From UBA721 sp002705165 (GTDB lineage Bacteria; Planctomycetota; Planctomycetia; Pirellulales; Pirellulaceae), in assembly GCA_045565995.1 (NCBI GenBank), contig JBJLEF010000001.1, forward strand, positions 992,001-1,056,000: 64,000 bases of DNA. The letters run 5' to 3'. Below are positions 27,981-37,111 of the stretch, in pieces (the first letter of the stretch is position 1; the number at the start of each line of letters is the position of its first letter). A program made the translations under genes and the position numbers. The notes below the pieces were generated by a model. It was not told where the DNA came from. It searched no databases and saw nothing but the letters and a program-made list of their open reading frames with translations.

Positions 27981-28051
27981 TGAGTCGTCAACCTTCCCCA
28001 ATTGGATTATACGGGAGATTTGTTAAAAACTATCAATTTCTCCTGTTTTGA

Positions 28052-29443
28052 CTAGTTTGCCGCCGGTTTCACCACTTTTTTCTTTAGCTGATCTATCAAT
28101 ACAGCTACCAGAATCAGTGCTCCATAGATAACTTGTTCCAGCCCCATTTTCTGCACTCCTTCCAGGCCAAGGTGTGCTCCCGCTGTATTCAGGCCATTTT
28201 CAATGACCCCCAGAATAAGCACACCAATAAACGTGCCAAAGATTTTACCTTCACCACCCATCAGGCTCGTTCCACCCACCACAACTGCAGCAATCGCCTT
28301 CAATTCAAGCAAATTTCCCGCGCTCATCAGACCGGCTTGGTGATGCGATGTTTCCAATATTCCGGCGAAGCCTGATAGCAGGCTGCAAATCATATAAACC
28401 GAGATGACAACAAAAACAACCGGTACACCGGAGAGCCTTGCTGAAGTTACATTTCCTCCAACGGCATACACATATCTGCCATAAGCGGTATGGTTCATCA
28501 GGACATGGGCCATCACAAACAGCAAAATCATAATGGGAATCTGATTTTGAATTCCAAGGAGATTTGAGTCATACAGCAACTTATTCCCAGCGACCGAAGA
28601 GAGTGGAATGGCCGATGCTTCATCGGCAATGAAATAGGCCGCTCCACGCGCCACCATCATCAAACCCAGAGTGACTACAAAGGGTGGTACTTTAAACACG
28701 GTCACGAAGACGCCCACCAGCATTCCCACACCGGCACACACTAGCATGGTAAGGCCATAGGCCAGTGTCACATCCATTCCACTTGCACTGGCGCCGCCAA
28801 AAAGATCTCGAATCGTGATCGCCGTAATTACCGAGGCCAGCGCCACCATACTTCCAACCGACAAATCAATGCCCGCCGTAATAATCACAAGGGTCATTCC
28901 AATGGCAACAATCGCCGTTGGTGCATTTTGGTCAAGTACTTTTCGCAGATTGGAAGCCGTTAGAAAAATAGGCCAGCGATGGCTCTTGGGCCGCACCTTC
29001 CTTACTTTCTTCAGCGTGGGAAATGTTGTCCCTAATGCCTTGAGCTTATCCGTATGCAAAACACCCCAGTTCGATGAAAAATTATGGGTTGCAATATAGT
29101 CCACACGAATTTTCTGCCTGCCAAGATCCTCCAGCCGCGCGCGGACGCTGCGGGGATTCCCCAGCTCCACACCCAGCACATTCGCCCCGTTACTCTGAAG
29201 CTGCTCCTTTAAAGCCAAAGCAAACGCTTCGTCGGTAGAGGGTACTTCGCGCGCGACAATCAAAACATTGATTTCCGTTCCCGCCTGGCTGCACAGCTGA
29301 TTTGCGAGTTGTCTTCCGGCCGCGACATCCGACGGATGGTGGTCGGCTATCGTGACAATACTAACCAACGCGCAAAGTGCGAGCAGCACAAAGACCATCC
29401 CATAGTCCCGAAAAAGCGCCCGCATATACTTATTGCTCTTCAT
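28052..29443 (-). CDS. Sugar ABC transporter permease (RbsC-like) with large periplasmic insert
   Basis: The 463-residue protein is longer than a usual RbsC-type permease of about 320. The first helix (about 14-33) is followed by roughly 120 extra residues before the conserved core resumes at 'WPIFLTASNLRKVLDQNAPT' (157 on) and 'MTLVIITAGIDLSVGS', the family signature. The insert shows a beta-alpha-beta-alpha-beta pattern ('INVLIVAR', a helix, 'ANVLGVELG', a helix, 'VDYIATHN') like a half-lobe of a type 1 periplasmic binding protein. The start codon overlaps the ATPase stop as ATGA, so translation is coupled. This is the inner-membrane channel of a CUT2-type importer; sugar specificity is unknown. 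Confidence 0.9.
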   Translation of the reverse strand: MKSNKYMRALFRDYGMVFVLLALCALVSIVTIADHHPSDVAAGRQLANQLCSQAGTEINVLIVAREVPSTDEAFALALKEQLQSNGANVLGVELGNPRSVRARLEDLGRQKIRVDYIATHNFSSNWGVLHTDKLKALGTTFPTLKKVRKVRPKSHRWPIFLTASNLRKVLDQNAPTAIVAIGMTLVIITAGIDLSVGSMVALASVITAITIRDLFGGASASGMDVTLAYGLTMLVCAGVGMLVGVFVTVFKVPPFVVTLGLMMVARGAAYFIADEASAIPLSSVAGNKLLYDSNLLGIQNQIPIMILLFVMAHVLMNHTAYGRYVYAVGGNVTSARLSGVPVVFVVISVYMICSLLSGFAGILETSHHQAGLMSAGNLLELKAIAAVVVGGTSLMGGEGKIFGTFIGVLILGVIENGLNTAGAHLGLEGVQKMGLEQVIYGALILVAVLIDQLKKKVVKPAAN

Positions 29444-30978
29444 CCCTGCATCACCGTTTTCCGGCCAGCATCAGCTCCTGTTGCCAGCTTCATCAGATCT
29501 TCCTGCGATATGCCCCTGTTGACAAGACAACCAGCGGCGATTCCTTCTCGGATCACCAGAATGCGATCGCTCATCCCCAGAATTTCGGTTAATTCCGAGC
29601 TTATCATTATGATTGCCTTACCCTGACGTGACAGCTCATTCATCAACAAATAGATTTCATACTTGGCACCCACGTCAATTCCGCGCGTTGGTTCATCAAA
29701 AATAATAACGTCGGCATTTCGCTGTAACCACTTAGCTAAAACGACTTTTTGTTGGTTGCCTCCGGACAAGGTTTCGGCAATCTGCTCGCCACCCGTAATT
29801 TTAATTTGAATTTGGTCTATATACGACTTGAAAGCAGCGGTTTCCCGTGACTTGGAAATAAACGGGCCGTACATAAAATGACGCAAATTTGGGAGTGCAA
29901 AATTCTCCTGCACGGTATGCCCCAAAACAAGTCCCTGGCCTTTACGGTCTTCTGTTAACAAACAGATCCCCTCGGCAATCGCCTGCCGAGGGGATCGGAT
30001 CGAAAGTTCCCGACCATCCAGCGTTATGGTTCCACCAGTTCTCCTGTCGGCTCCAAACAACAACCGGGCCATTTCGGTTCTGCCGGCACCAACCAGTCCG
30101 GCAACGCCCAGAATTTCGCCCTTGGCAACCGTAAACGATATGTCCTTCACACGACTGCCCCGACAGAGATTTTCCACCACGAAACGACTTTCACCCACGG
30201 AGCGTTCTTCTCTGGGGAATTCGTTCTCGAGTGAACGACCTACCATCATTTCGATCATTTCATTGCGACTCAGAGATTCCGGATCCCGGGTGCCTATATG
30301 CCGACCGTCTCTCAGGATCATAATTCGATCTGCCAGTCGGTCAATTTCATCAAGCCGGTGACTAATATAAATCACACCGATATTCAGCCGCCGCAATTCA
30401 TCGACAATTTCATACAGACCCTCGACTTCCTGTGGTGTCAGCGCTGCTGTTGGTTCATCCATCACCACTATCCGCGCATTCAATGCGAGCGCCTTTGCAA
30501 TTTCAACGACCTGCTGCTGAGCCACCGTAAGATCCTGGCACAACGCCTCGGGATCCACCTGAACGCCTATCCGATCAAACAGTTCCCGCGCTTTTGCATG
30601 CTCTTGGCCCTTGTTAATCCAACTCAGGCTAGACGATTCCTGCCCCAAAAAAATGTTCTCGCGGGCACTCAGCGCCGGAACTAAATTGAATTCCTGAAAG
30701 ATTATTCCGATGCCAGCCTGTTGCGCGCCGGTTGGCGATGTCAGATCGACCGTCTCGCCATCGATACAAATCTTTCCGGCATCCGGTGCATACACACCAC
30801 CAAGAATTTTGATTAACGTACTTTTCCCCGCACCATTTTCCCCCAACAGGGCCAGCACTTCACCGGCATGAAGCGTCAGGTTCACCTGATCCAGGGCCCG
30901 AACGCCAGGAAAAGACTTGGAAAGCCCTGTCATTTCCAGCAGGTGATGGGGGTGCTCGGAGGTCGCGTCTTCGGCCAT
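29440..30978 (-). CDS. Sugar ABC transporter ATP-binding protein (RbsA/MglA-like)
   Basis: The 512-residue protein contains two fused ABC domains. The first has an intact Walker A 'GENGAGKST' (46-54), a Walker B ending in 'IVVMDEPTAAL', and a degenerate signature region 'LTVAQQQ'. The second has a degenerate P-loop 'GLVGAGRTE' but an intact signature 'LSGGNQQKV' and 'VIIFDEPTRGIDVG'. This asymmetric arrangement is the hallmark of the CUT2 family that powers ribose, galactose and xylose import. The ATG abuts the stop of the binding-protein gene (TAAATG) and its own stop overlaps the permease start, so the three subunits are translationally linked. Confidence 0.95.
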   Translation of the reverse strand: MAEDATSEHPHHLLEMTGLSKSFPGVRALDQVNLTLHAGEVLALLGENGAGKSTLIKILGGVYAPDAGKICIDGETVDLTSPTGAQQAGIGIIFQEFNLVPALSARENIFLGQESSSLSWINKGQEHAKARELFDRIGVQVDPEALCQDLTVAQQQVVEIAKALALNARIVVMDEPTAALTPQEVEGLYEIVDELRRLNIGVIYISHRLDEIDRLADRIMILRDGRHIGTRDPESLSRNEMIEMMVGRSLENEFPREERSVGESRFVVENLCRGSRVKDISFTVAKGEILGVAGLVGAGRTEMARLLFGADRRTGGTITLDGRELSIRSPRQAIAEGICLLTEDRKGQGLVLGHTVQENFALPNLRHFMYGPFISKSRETAAFKSYIDQIQIKITGGEQIAETLSGGNQQKVVLAKWLQRNADVIIFDEPTRGIDVGAKYEIYLLMNELSRQGKAIIMISSELTEILGMSDRILVIREGIAAGCLVNRGISQEDLMKLATGADAGRKTVMQG

Positions 30979-31998
30979 TTACTTTCCATCTTGTAGATCA
31001 GGATCGATCTCTGCATCCGCTTTTTTATAAAGTTTGGTCGGAATCAAAGTGATTGGTTCGTAGTCCTCACCGTTTTGATAGGCGACCAGCTTTTCTATAA
31101 TTCCTGCACCCATTTGCTTAGGGAATTGAATGGGGTCCGCATAGATTTTTTCTTCCAGTATCGCTCGCTTACCCGCCAGTTCACCGTCAAAGCCAACAAT
31201 GGAAATGGTATCCAGACGATCAGCTTCCTTGACTGCCTGCCAGGCGCCCAATGCGGAAGGGTCATTAATCGCAAAAATCCCTCTCGCCTCCGGGTGCCCT
31301 TCTAGGCTTGCGGACGCCGCTTTATACCCTATCTCTCGGTCGCCGCCTCCATCGATTTGCGTCACAATTTCAATTTTGCCGGTTTCTCGTTCCTGATTAG
31401 CCGCATCAATAATTTCCTTAAAGCCACGGACGCGCAAGACGCAGGACTCGGCCTGGTTAAAATCTAAAACAATCACTTCTCCACCATCTTCTCCCAGCAC
31501 TTCGACCATCGCTTCGCCGGCAAGCCTGCCACCCTGAAGATTATCCGTGCCAATGTGGCCGGCAATCTGGACCCCCTCAGCAACACATTGAAGGTCACAG
31601 GTGAATACCGGAATACCCGCCTCGTTGGCTTTCTTAATCGCGGGCCCAATCGCCTCCTTGTCCGTAGGATTAAGAACAATGGCATCCACTCCCGAACTAA
31701 TAAAATCCTCCAGTTGTTTGGACTGGGTTGCGACATCCCGATTAGCGTCTGTCGAAATAACGGCATATCCATGCTTGGCGCCCTCCGCTTTGAGGCTGTC
31801 TGCAATAATCCCAAAAAAGGGATTTTTCAACTGCATCGCCGAATAACCGATGGTCTTTTCGTTCACGACATCGGTAGCCATATTTTGTCGTTCTACAGGA
31901 TCCTCGTTCTCATCCGTAACGACGATCGAGCTAGAATCATCTGAACATCCCACTGCCAACAATGCCAATACGAGTGGTAGCCAAATATACTTTGCCAT
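30979..31998 (-). CDS. Sugar ABC transporter substrate-binding lipoprotein (RbsB-like)
   Basis: The 339-residue protein begins with a lipoprotein signal; the lipobox 'LAVGC' places the lipidated cysteine at residue 18, so it is membrane-tethered. The mature part is a type 1 periplasmic binding protein: 'TIGYSAMQLKNPFFGIIADS', 'LEDFISSGVDAIVLNPTDKE', 'GHIGTDNLQGGRLAGEAM' and 'GIFAINDPSALGAWQAVKEA' follow the RbsB pattern, with the hinge residues in place. It is the first gene of the three-gene importer operon and is separated by about 250 bases from the divergent propeller gene. The AAGGA ribosome site lies about 10 bases before ATG. Ribose is only one of several possible ligands. Confidence 0.93.
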   Translation of the reverse strand: MAKYIWLPLVLALLAVGCSDDSSSIVVTDENEDPVERQNMATDVVNEKTIGYSAMQLKNPFFGIIADSLKAEGAKHGYAVISTDANRDVATQSKQLEDFISSGVDAIVLNPTDKEAIGPAIKKANEAGIPVFTCDLQCVAEGVQIAGHIGTDNLQGGRLAGEAMVEVLGEDGGEVIVLDFNQAESCVLRVRGFKEIIDAANQERETGKIEIVTQIDGGGDREIGYKAASASLEGHPEARGIFAINDPSALGAWQAVKEADRLDTISIVGFDGELAGKRAILEEKIYADPIQFPKQMGAGIIEKLVAYQNGEDYEPITLIPTKLYKKADAEIDPDLQDGK

Positions 31999-32249
31999 CT
32001 ATATAAATCCTTAATAGCTACTGAGTGAAAAGGGACTCTTCTATATATACACCGTGATATATTGAATATAAGCAGGCGAGGGACAACTTCCTACCAGTTA
32101 CCATGCTTCGTTCACGATGCTCCAAAGTTCCAGTATATTAAAGAATCAAATAGAACCGGGTATTCCGAGCAGTAATATTCAGAAATTCCAACCTCGCTGA
32201 AAAATTCAGCTCTTCCCGCTCCTTCCTCCAATCACAAAAGAGTCCTGTC
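31999..32249. promoter_or_regulatory. Divergent intergenic region between the ABC importer and the propeller gene
   Basis: The 251 bases separate start codons facing opposite ways, so promoters for both directions must lie here. The stretch 32041-32080 is very AT-rich, with several TATATA-like elements on both strands, but no pair of consensus boxes with good spacing stands out. No gene or RNA is recognised. Confidence 0.5.
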
Positions 32250-33485
32250 ATGAAACGCACGCTGATAGCCCTCCTTCTTCTGACCACTATTGCCGGAGCC
32301 AGTCTTGCGGAAAACTGGACAAACTGGCGTGGGCCAGGTTTTAACGGAGTGGCGCCAAAAGGTGATTTCCCAACAGCCTGGAATGTCGATCAAAATATTT
32401 CGTGGAAAGTAGAGTTGCCTGGTGCTGGCTCTTCGACTCCTGCCATTTGGGAAGACAACGTCTTGGTAACAGCCAATGACGGTGGTTTCAACCTGCTCCT
32501 TTGCCTCGACCGTTCAGGCAAAGAAAAATGGCGCACTCAAATTGGGTCCTCCCGTGACGGCAAGCATCGTAAAGCCAGTGGCAGTAATCCCTCCCCGATT
32601 ACTGACGGTGAAGCGATTTATGTTTATTACAAAAGCGGAGACCTTGCCTGTCTCGACTTCACTGGCAAAGTCAAATGGATTTCCAATGTGCAGGAAGATC
32701 ATGGAGAAGACACACTCTGGTGGGATTTGGGTACTTCACCAGTTCTGACCAAAGATTCCGTTGTCATCGCCGTCATGCAAACCGGCCCCAGCTTCTTGCT
32801 GGCCATTGATAAAGAAACTGGGAAGCAAAGCTGGAAAACCGAACGTAATCTCGATGCTCCTCTCGAAGCCGCACAAAGCTATTCGACTCCGATTGTCGTG
32901 AATGATAATGGCAAAGAATCGCTGATTGTTTTAGGTGCCGATTATGTTACCGGACACGATGCTTCCAGCGGAAAAGAACTGTGGCGAGTTGGTACGCTAA
33001 ACCCGAACGGCGAAAAATACTGGCGCAGTATCGCTTCACCTGTTCTCAGCGATGGAATGCTACTCGCTCCTTACGCTCGCGGGAAAACGTTGACTGCCAT
33101 TAATATCACTCAGGAAAAGCCCGGCGTTGCCTATACAATTGAGGGTATTTGTGCAGACGTCCCGACCCCTATCGCTATTAATGGAGCGGCTATCTGTGTG
33201 ACAGACCGCGGCCTTGTGACGAAGATCAACGTCAAAACCGGTGAACAACTCTGGCAAACCGAACTGGAAAAAGCTCGCCTGTCCTTTTCAGCTTCACCCA
33301 TTCTGGCGGGCAAGAATATCTATCTAACTCGCGAAGACGGTGCCACCTTTGTGGTCAATGCTGAAAATGGCGAAGTCGTCGCTAAGAATACTTTGGCAGA
33401 AGAGTTCACGGTTTCCACCCCGGTTTTTGCGGATGGCCAAATTCTAGTGCGCACAATGCAGGCGCTGTATTGTATTGGCAAGTAA
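32250..33485 (+). CDS. Secreted PQQ-type beta-propeller protein
   Basis: The 411-residue protein has a signal peptide (about 1-20) and a series of propeller blades of the PQQ/BamB type. Repeated 'A(I/L)D..TGK..W' patterns are visible, e.g. 'LLCLDRSGKEKWRTQIG', 'LLAIDKETGKQSWKTER', 'VTGHDASSGKELWRVG' and 'VTKINVKTGEQLWQTELEK'. It lacks an attached dehydrogenase domain, so it is more likely a binding or scaffolding propeller than an enzyme; such proteins are very common in planctomycetes. It opens the plus-strand half, and the dioxygenase gene starts 6 bases after its stop, suggesting cotranscription. Ligand and partner are unknown. Confidence 0.88.
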   Translation: MKRTLIALLLLTTIAGASLAENWTNWRGPGFNGVAPKGDFPTAWNVDQNISWKVELPGAGSSTPAIWEDNVLVTANDGGFNLLLCLDRSGKEKWRTQIGSSRDGKHRKASGSNPSPITDGEAIYVYYKSGDLACLDFTGKVKWISNVQEDHGEDTLWWDLGTSPVLTKDSVVIAVMQTGPSFLLAIDKETGKQSWKTERNLDAPLEAAQSYSTPIVVNDNGKESLIVLGADYVTGHDASSGKELWRVGTLNPNGEKYWRSIASPVLSDGMLLAPYARGKTLTAINITQEKPGVAYTIEGICADVPTPIAINGAAICVTDRGLVTKINVKTGEQLWQTELEKARLSFSASPILAGKNIYLTREDGATFVVNAENGEVVAKNTLAEEFTVSTPVFADGQILVRTMQALYCIGK

Positions 33486-33491
33486 ATAGAA

Positions 33492-34514
33492 ATGTCGGAC
33501 ACCATACCAGTATCCGGCCCTGCTGCCTGGGTCGGTAAAGAAGTTACGCGGCGCGATGACTGGAATTTCACGCTGTCTCCACAACACCTTGAGGAATTAA
33601 GGATCGCGGTGCGTCAAACGGCTGCCATGCCATTAACCCGCATTGGGTCGGCAGAATTCGCGCTACCAACCCTTGGGCAACAATTACTTCAGATTCAGCA
33701 CCGACTTGAGCATGAATCGGGAGCAACCATCGTGAAGGGGTTTCCTGTTGATGACTTTTCGCCAGAAGAAGCGGAGCGTGTTTTCTGGGGACTTTCCACC
33801 TATATCGGCACAGCGGTTTCACAAAGTGCCACCGGCCAACGAATTTTTCACGTGCGGGATGAAGGGTTTAAGACCGGGCACCCAAAAGCTCGAGGCCCCA
33901 ATACCCGCAAGCGACTTAGTTTTCATACTGATCGTTGTGACGTCATTGGATTTATGTGCCTGCAACAAGCTCAGTCGGGTGGGATCAATCAGCTTGTCAG
34001 TAGTGCCTCTGTTTACAACCAAATTCTTCATGAACGCCCCGACCTGTTGAAAATACTGATGGCTCCGTATTACTACAAACGCCACAACGTGGATACCGGC
34101 AATAGCCTTCCTTACTGTCAGCAACCGATTTTTTCATTTCGAGATGGCGTCTTCGCTTCGGCATACTTAAGAGTCCTCATCGACCGGGCTTACGCTGACA
34201 ACGATCTGATTCCAATGACGGAAACTCAACTCGAAGCATTGAACTTTGTGGACGAAGTTGCTGCTCGACCAGAGATGTATGTTGAATTTCGGCAGGCACC
34301 CGGCGACATCGTACTGTTAAATAACTGGATTACGTATCACCGCCGCACAGAATTTACCGATTTTGAAGAGCCGGCGAAGCGTCGCCATTTACTACGTATT
34401 TGGTTAGCTGCGCCGAATAGTAGGGCCTTGGATGAAATGTTTCGGGCGAATTACGGAGCTGTGGAGGCGGGCGCAATTCGTGGAGGCATGAATCCGACTT
34501 CTTTGAATTCTTAG
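33492..34514 (+). CDS. TauD/TfdA-family Fe(II)/2-oxoglutarate dioxygenase
   Basis: The 340-residue protein has no signal peptide, so it is cytoplasmic. The iron-binding facial triad is visible: His145 and Asp147 in 'FHTDRCD' and the distal His283 in 'ITYHRRTEF'. 'RHLLRIWL' provides the 2-oxoglutarate-binding arginine. 'GATIVKGFPVDDFS' near the N-terminus matches the clavaminate-synthase-like fold. Members oxidise taurine, phenoxyacetates, carnitine precursors and many other small molecules; nothing here fixes the substrate. It is 6 bases downstream of the propeller gene and about 145 bases upstream of the ThuA-like gene. An aminoglycan- or osmolyte-related substrate would be a guess. Confidence 0.9.
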   Translation: MSDTIPVSGPAAWVGKEVTRRDDWNFTLSPQHLEELRIAVRQTAAMPLTRIGSAEFALPTLGQQLLQIQHRLEHESGATIVKGFPVDDFSPEEAERVFWGLSTYIGTAVSQSATGQRIFHVRDEGFKTGHPKARGPNTRKRLSFHTDRCDVIGFMCLQQAQSGGINQLVSSASVYNQILHERPDLLKILMAPYYYKRHNVDTGNSLPYCQQPIFSFRDGVFASAYLRVLIDRAYADNDLIPMTETQLEALNFVDEVAARPEMYVEFRQAPGDIVLLNNWITYHRRTEFTDFEEPAKRRHLLRIWLAAPNSRALDEMFRANYGAVEAGAIRGGMNPTSLNS

Positions 34515-34609
34515 GCCTTGAAATACAAACTCCTGCCAAAAGCAGTGGCAATGAAGCAGTATCTTGGTCAAAATAGGGATGGATCGATATCTCTGGTCAA
34601 ACAACTCTG

Positions 34610-34637
34610 TTGGATCAGTTCTTAAACTATCTATATT
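34610..34637 (+). promoter_or_regulatory. Possible promoter before the ThuA-like gene
   Basis: TTGGAT (34610-34615) and TATATT (34632-34637) are separated by 16 bases, close to the sigma-70 pattern, 22 bases before the ATG at 34660. The gap after the dioxygenase gene is 145 bases, so an own promoter makes sense, but planctomycete promoter rules are not certain. Confidence 0.3.
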
Positions 34638-34659
34638 TCACGACTGGAATTAATTCATC

Positions 34660-35658
34660 ATGCGAAAAGCTACTTTGTTGAGCCTCTTTCTGGCATTCAC
34701 AACAGCGTTAACCGTTCAGGCTGACGATCAGTGGATTACTATTGAAGGCAAAGATGGCCCGGGAAAAGGCAAGCATATTGTTTTTGTCAGTGGAGATGAC
34801 GAATACCGTAGTGAAGAAGCGCTGCCACTACTCGCCAAAATTATGGCTAAACATCACGGTTTCAAATGCACTGTACTATTTGCTATCGATCCAACCACCG
34901 GCGACATTGCCCCAAGCCATCAAACCAACATTCCTGGCCTGGAAGCCCTTGAAGATGCCGACCTAGCCGTGTTCTTATTGCGGTTCCGCAATCTACCGGA
35001 TGACCAAATGAAATTCATCGTGGATTACACAAACTCCGGGAAGCCAATCATCGGAATGCGAACATCCACTCACGCATTCAATATTCGGCAGGATAGCAAG
35101 TATCACAAATACACATTCAACAATAATGGCGACTACAAAAAAGGTTGGGGCCGTCAAGTTCTTGGTGAAACCTGGATCAACCATCATGGCCACCATGGTC
35201 GTGAAAGCACCGGAGGAGTTCCTGTTCAAGGTAAAGAAAGCCACCCCATTCTACGCGGATGCAAAGAAATCTGGGGCGACACTGACGTTTACGGTGTAAC
35301 TAAACTCGAAGGCGATTCCGATCCTATTCTGCTAGGAGCTGTGCTCGATGGAATGACGCCTGACGCAAAGCCCGTTGAAGGCAAAAAGAACGAGCCCATG
35401 ATGCCTGTTGCCTGGGTGAAAACTTACAAAGGAGAAGCCGGTAAGGTTTCCAAGGTGTTCAACACCACGATGGGTGCTGCCACCGACCTGATTTCAGAAG
35501 GCACGCGACGCATGATGGTAAACTCGATGTTCTGGGGACTTGGCATGGAGGACCAAATCACTACAGACTTAAATGTAAGTATTATTGGAGAATACAAACC
35601 CACGAAATTTGGCTTTGGAGGTTTCAGAAAAGGGCTGAAACCATCCGACTACAAATAA
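34660..35658 (+). CDS. Secreted ThuA-like protein
   Basis: The 332-residue protein has a signal peptide (about 1-20) and a ThuA-like, glutamine-amidotransferase-fold domain: 'HIVFVSGDDEYRSEEALPLL', 'DADLAVFLLRFRNLPDDQ', 'GKPIIGMRTSTHAFNI' and 'HHGHHGRESTGG'. The C-terminal part includes 'MMVNSMFWGLGMEDQI', a conserved helix of planctomycete ThuA-like proteins. ThuA takes part in trehalose utilisation in rhizobia, probably on 3-keto sugar derivatives. It corresponds to the C-terminal half of the fusion protein at 1657-3240. The DUF1501 gene follows after 32 bases, so the two are probably cotranscribed. The reaction is unknown. Confidence 0.9.
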   Translation: MRKATLLSLFLAFTTALTVQADDQWITIEGKDGPGKGKHIVFVSGDDEYRSEEALPLLAKIMAKHHGFKCTVLFAIDPTTGDIAPSHQTNIPGLEALEDADLAVFLLRFRNLPDDQMKFIVDYTNSGKPIIGMRTSTHAFNIRQDSKYHKYTFNNNGDYKKGWGRQVLGETWINHHGHHGRESTGGVPVQGKESHPILRGCKEIWGDTDVYGVTKLEGDSDPILLGAVLDGMTPDAKPVEGKKNEPMMPVAWVKTYKGEAGKVSKVFNTTMGAATDLISEGTRRMMVNSMFWGLGMEDQITTDLNVSIIGEYKPTKFGFGGFRKGLKPSDYK

Positions 35659-35690
35659 TAGCCAGTTCCAATTAAAACCGGAGTATAGTC

Positions 35691-37070
35691 ATGCTGTCAT
35701 TTCAAGATGGGCTTTCGAGACGATCATTCCTACAGGTAGGGGCCTGTGGGCTGTCAAGTCTTGGGCTCTCGCAATTAATGGCCGCATCCGGTGAGGATGA
35801 TCCCTGGCGTTTATTTTCCGGCAAGACAGTAATCTTCCTGTTCCAACATGGCGGTCCAAGCCAATTTGAGACCTTCGATCCCAAGATGTCTGCTCCGGGA
35901 AGTATCCGTAGTATGACGGGAGCGACGTCGACGAATGTCCCGGGTACCGAATTCGGGGGAACGATGAATCAGCTTGCTAAACACGCTGACAAGTTCACCA
36001 TCGTTCGGTCTTATCAAACTGGCTCTAGCGCCCACAAGATTCAGCCAGTCGTATCAGCAGATACTTTTGGTGCGAATATTGGAAGCTATCTCTCAAGAAT
36101 CATCGGCACTAACAATCCGAAAAACGGAATGCCGTTGAATGTTGCGGCGTTCCCCAATGCGGTAGTCGAGGACGAGCCTGGGCCCTTTAATAACTTCGGG
36201 CGGTTTGCTGACGCAGGACCGTTCAGCAAAGGCTTTGAACCCTTTGTGCCAGGCACCGGTGGTAATTTCCAGGAAGACCTCAAGCTTCATATCGATCGCT
36301 TGCGACTTGATGATCGCAAAGCCCTGTTACGAAATCTGGATAAGATTAAGCGCCAGGTAGATGCAGATGGGTCTCTGGAAGGTTTAGATAAATTCCAGTC
36401 GCAGGCATTTGATGTCGTCATGGGTGGCGTGTCTGATGCTTTTGATCTTTCACACGAAGATCAACAAACGGTTGATCGCTATGATACGGGCCACCTGACT
36501 CGCTTTGATGAATGGAAAGATAAAAACAACAAAAACCACTATAAAGCGAATTCGAATTCGCTTGGGAAGCTAATGCTCTTAGCACGACGGTTAGCCGAAC
36601 GTGGCTGCGGCTTTATCACCATTACAACCTCTTTCGTGTGGGACATGCACGCAGACCAAAACAATCTAGGAATGGTTCGTGGTATGGATTACGTAGGCAG
36701 CCCATTTGATCATGCGGTTGCTGCCTTTATTGAAGATGTAGAAGCTCGAGGTCTACAAGATGACATCCTTTTAGTTGCTACCGGCGAAATGGGGCGAACG
36801 CCGAACATCAACGCTCGAGCTGGCAGGGATCACTGGGGCGGGTTAACACCATTACTGCTCTATGGAACTGGCATTCCCCGTGGACATATTATTGGTCAAT
36901 CAGCCAAAGATGGCGGTACTCCTGCAACGACACCTGTTCGAACTCCGAATCTTATTGCCACTTGCCTTGATACGTTATTGGATATTCCACAGCTTCGTCT
37001 TCGCGTGGACGTTCCTGGCGAAGCGTTAAAGGTTATCACTGGTGCTGAACCAATCCCCGGCTTAGGTTAA
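35691..37070 (+). CDS. DUF1501 protein (GRDHW subtype)
   Basis: The 459-residue protein opens with 'MLSFQDGLSRRSFLQVG', a Tat signal. The DUF1501 core is seen in 'VIFLFQHGGPSQFETFDPK' and 'ATGEMGRTPNINARAGRDHW'. It is the GRDHW type, like the copies at 4955 and 6377, and has no PSCyt1 gene next to it. Instead it lies between a ThuA-like gene and an esterase. The central region has an insertion around 'RFDEWKDKNNKNHYKANS' that is not in the other copies. Exported; function unknown. Confidence 0.91.
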   Translation: MLSFQDGLSRRSFLQVGACGLSSLGLSQLMAASGEDDPWRLFSGKTVIFLFQHGGPSQFETFDPKMSAPGSIRSMTGATSTNVPGTEFGGTMNQLAKHADKFTIVRSYQTGSSAHKIQPVVSADTFGANIGSYLSRIIGTNNPKNGMPLNVAAFPNAVVEDEPGPFNNFGRFADAGPFSKGFEPFVPGTGGNFQEDLKLHIDRLRLDDRKALLRNLDKIKRQVDADGSLEGLDKFQSQAFDVVMGGVSDAFDLSHEDQQTVDRYDTGHLTRFDEWKDKNNKNHYKANSNSLGKLMLLARRLAERGCGFITITTSFVWDMHADQNNLGMVRGMDYVGSPFDHAVAAFIEDVEARGLQDDILLVATGEMGRTPNINARAGRDHWGGLTPLLLYGTGIPRGHIIGQSAKDGGTPATTPVRTPNLIATCLDTLLDIPQLRLRVDVPGEALKVITGAEPIPGLG

Positions 37071-37111
37071 TCACTCTCTCAAACCAAATTTCTCTGAAAG
37101 CACCGCTCGCC

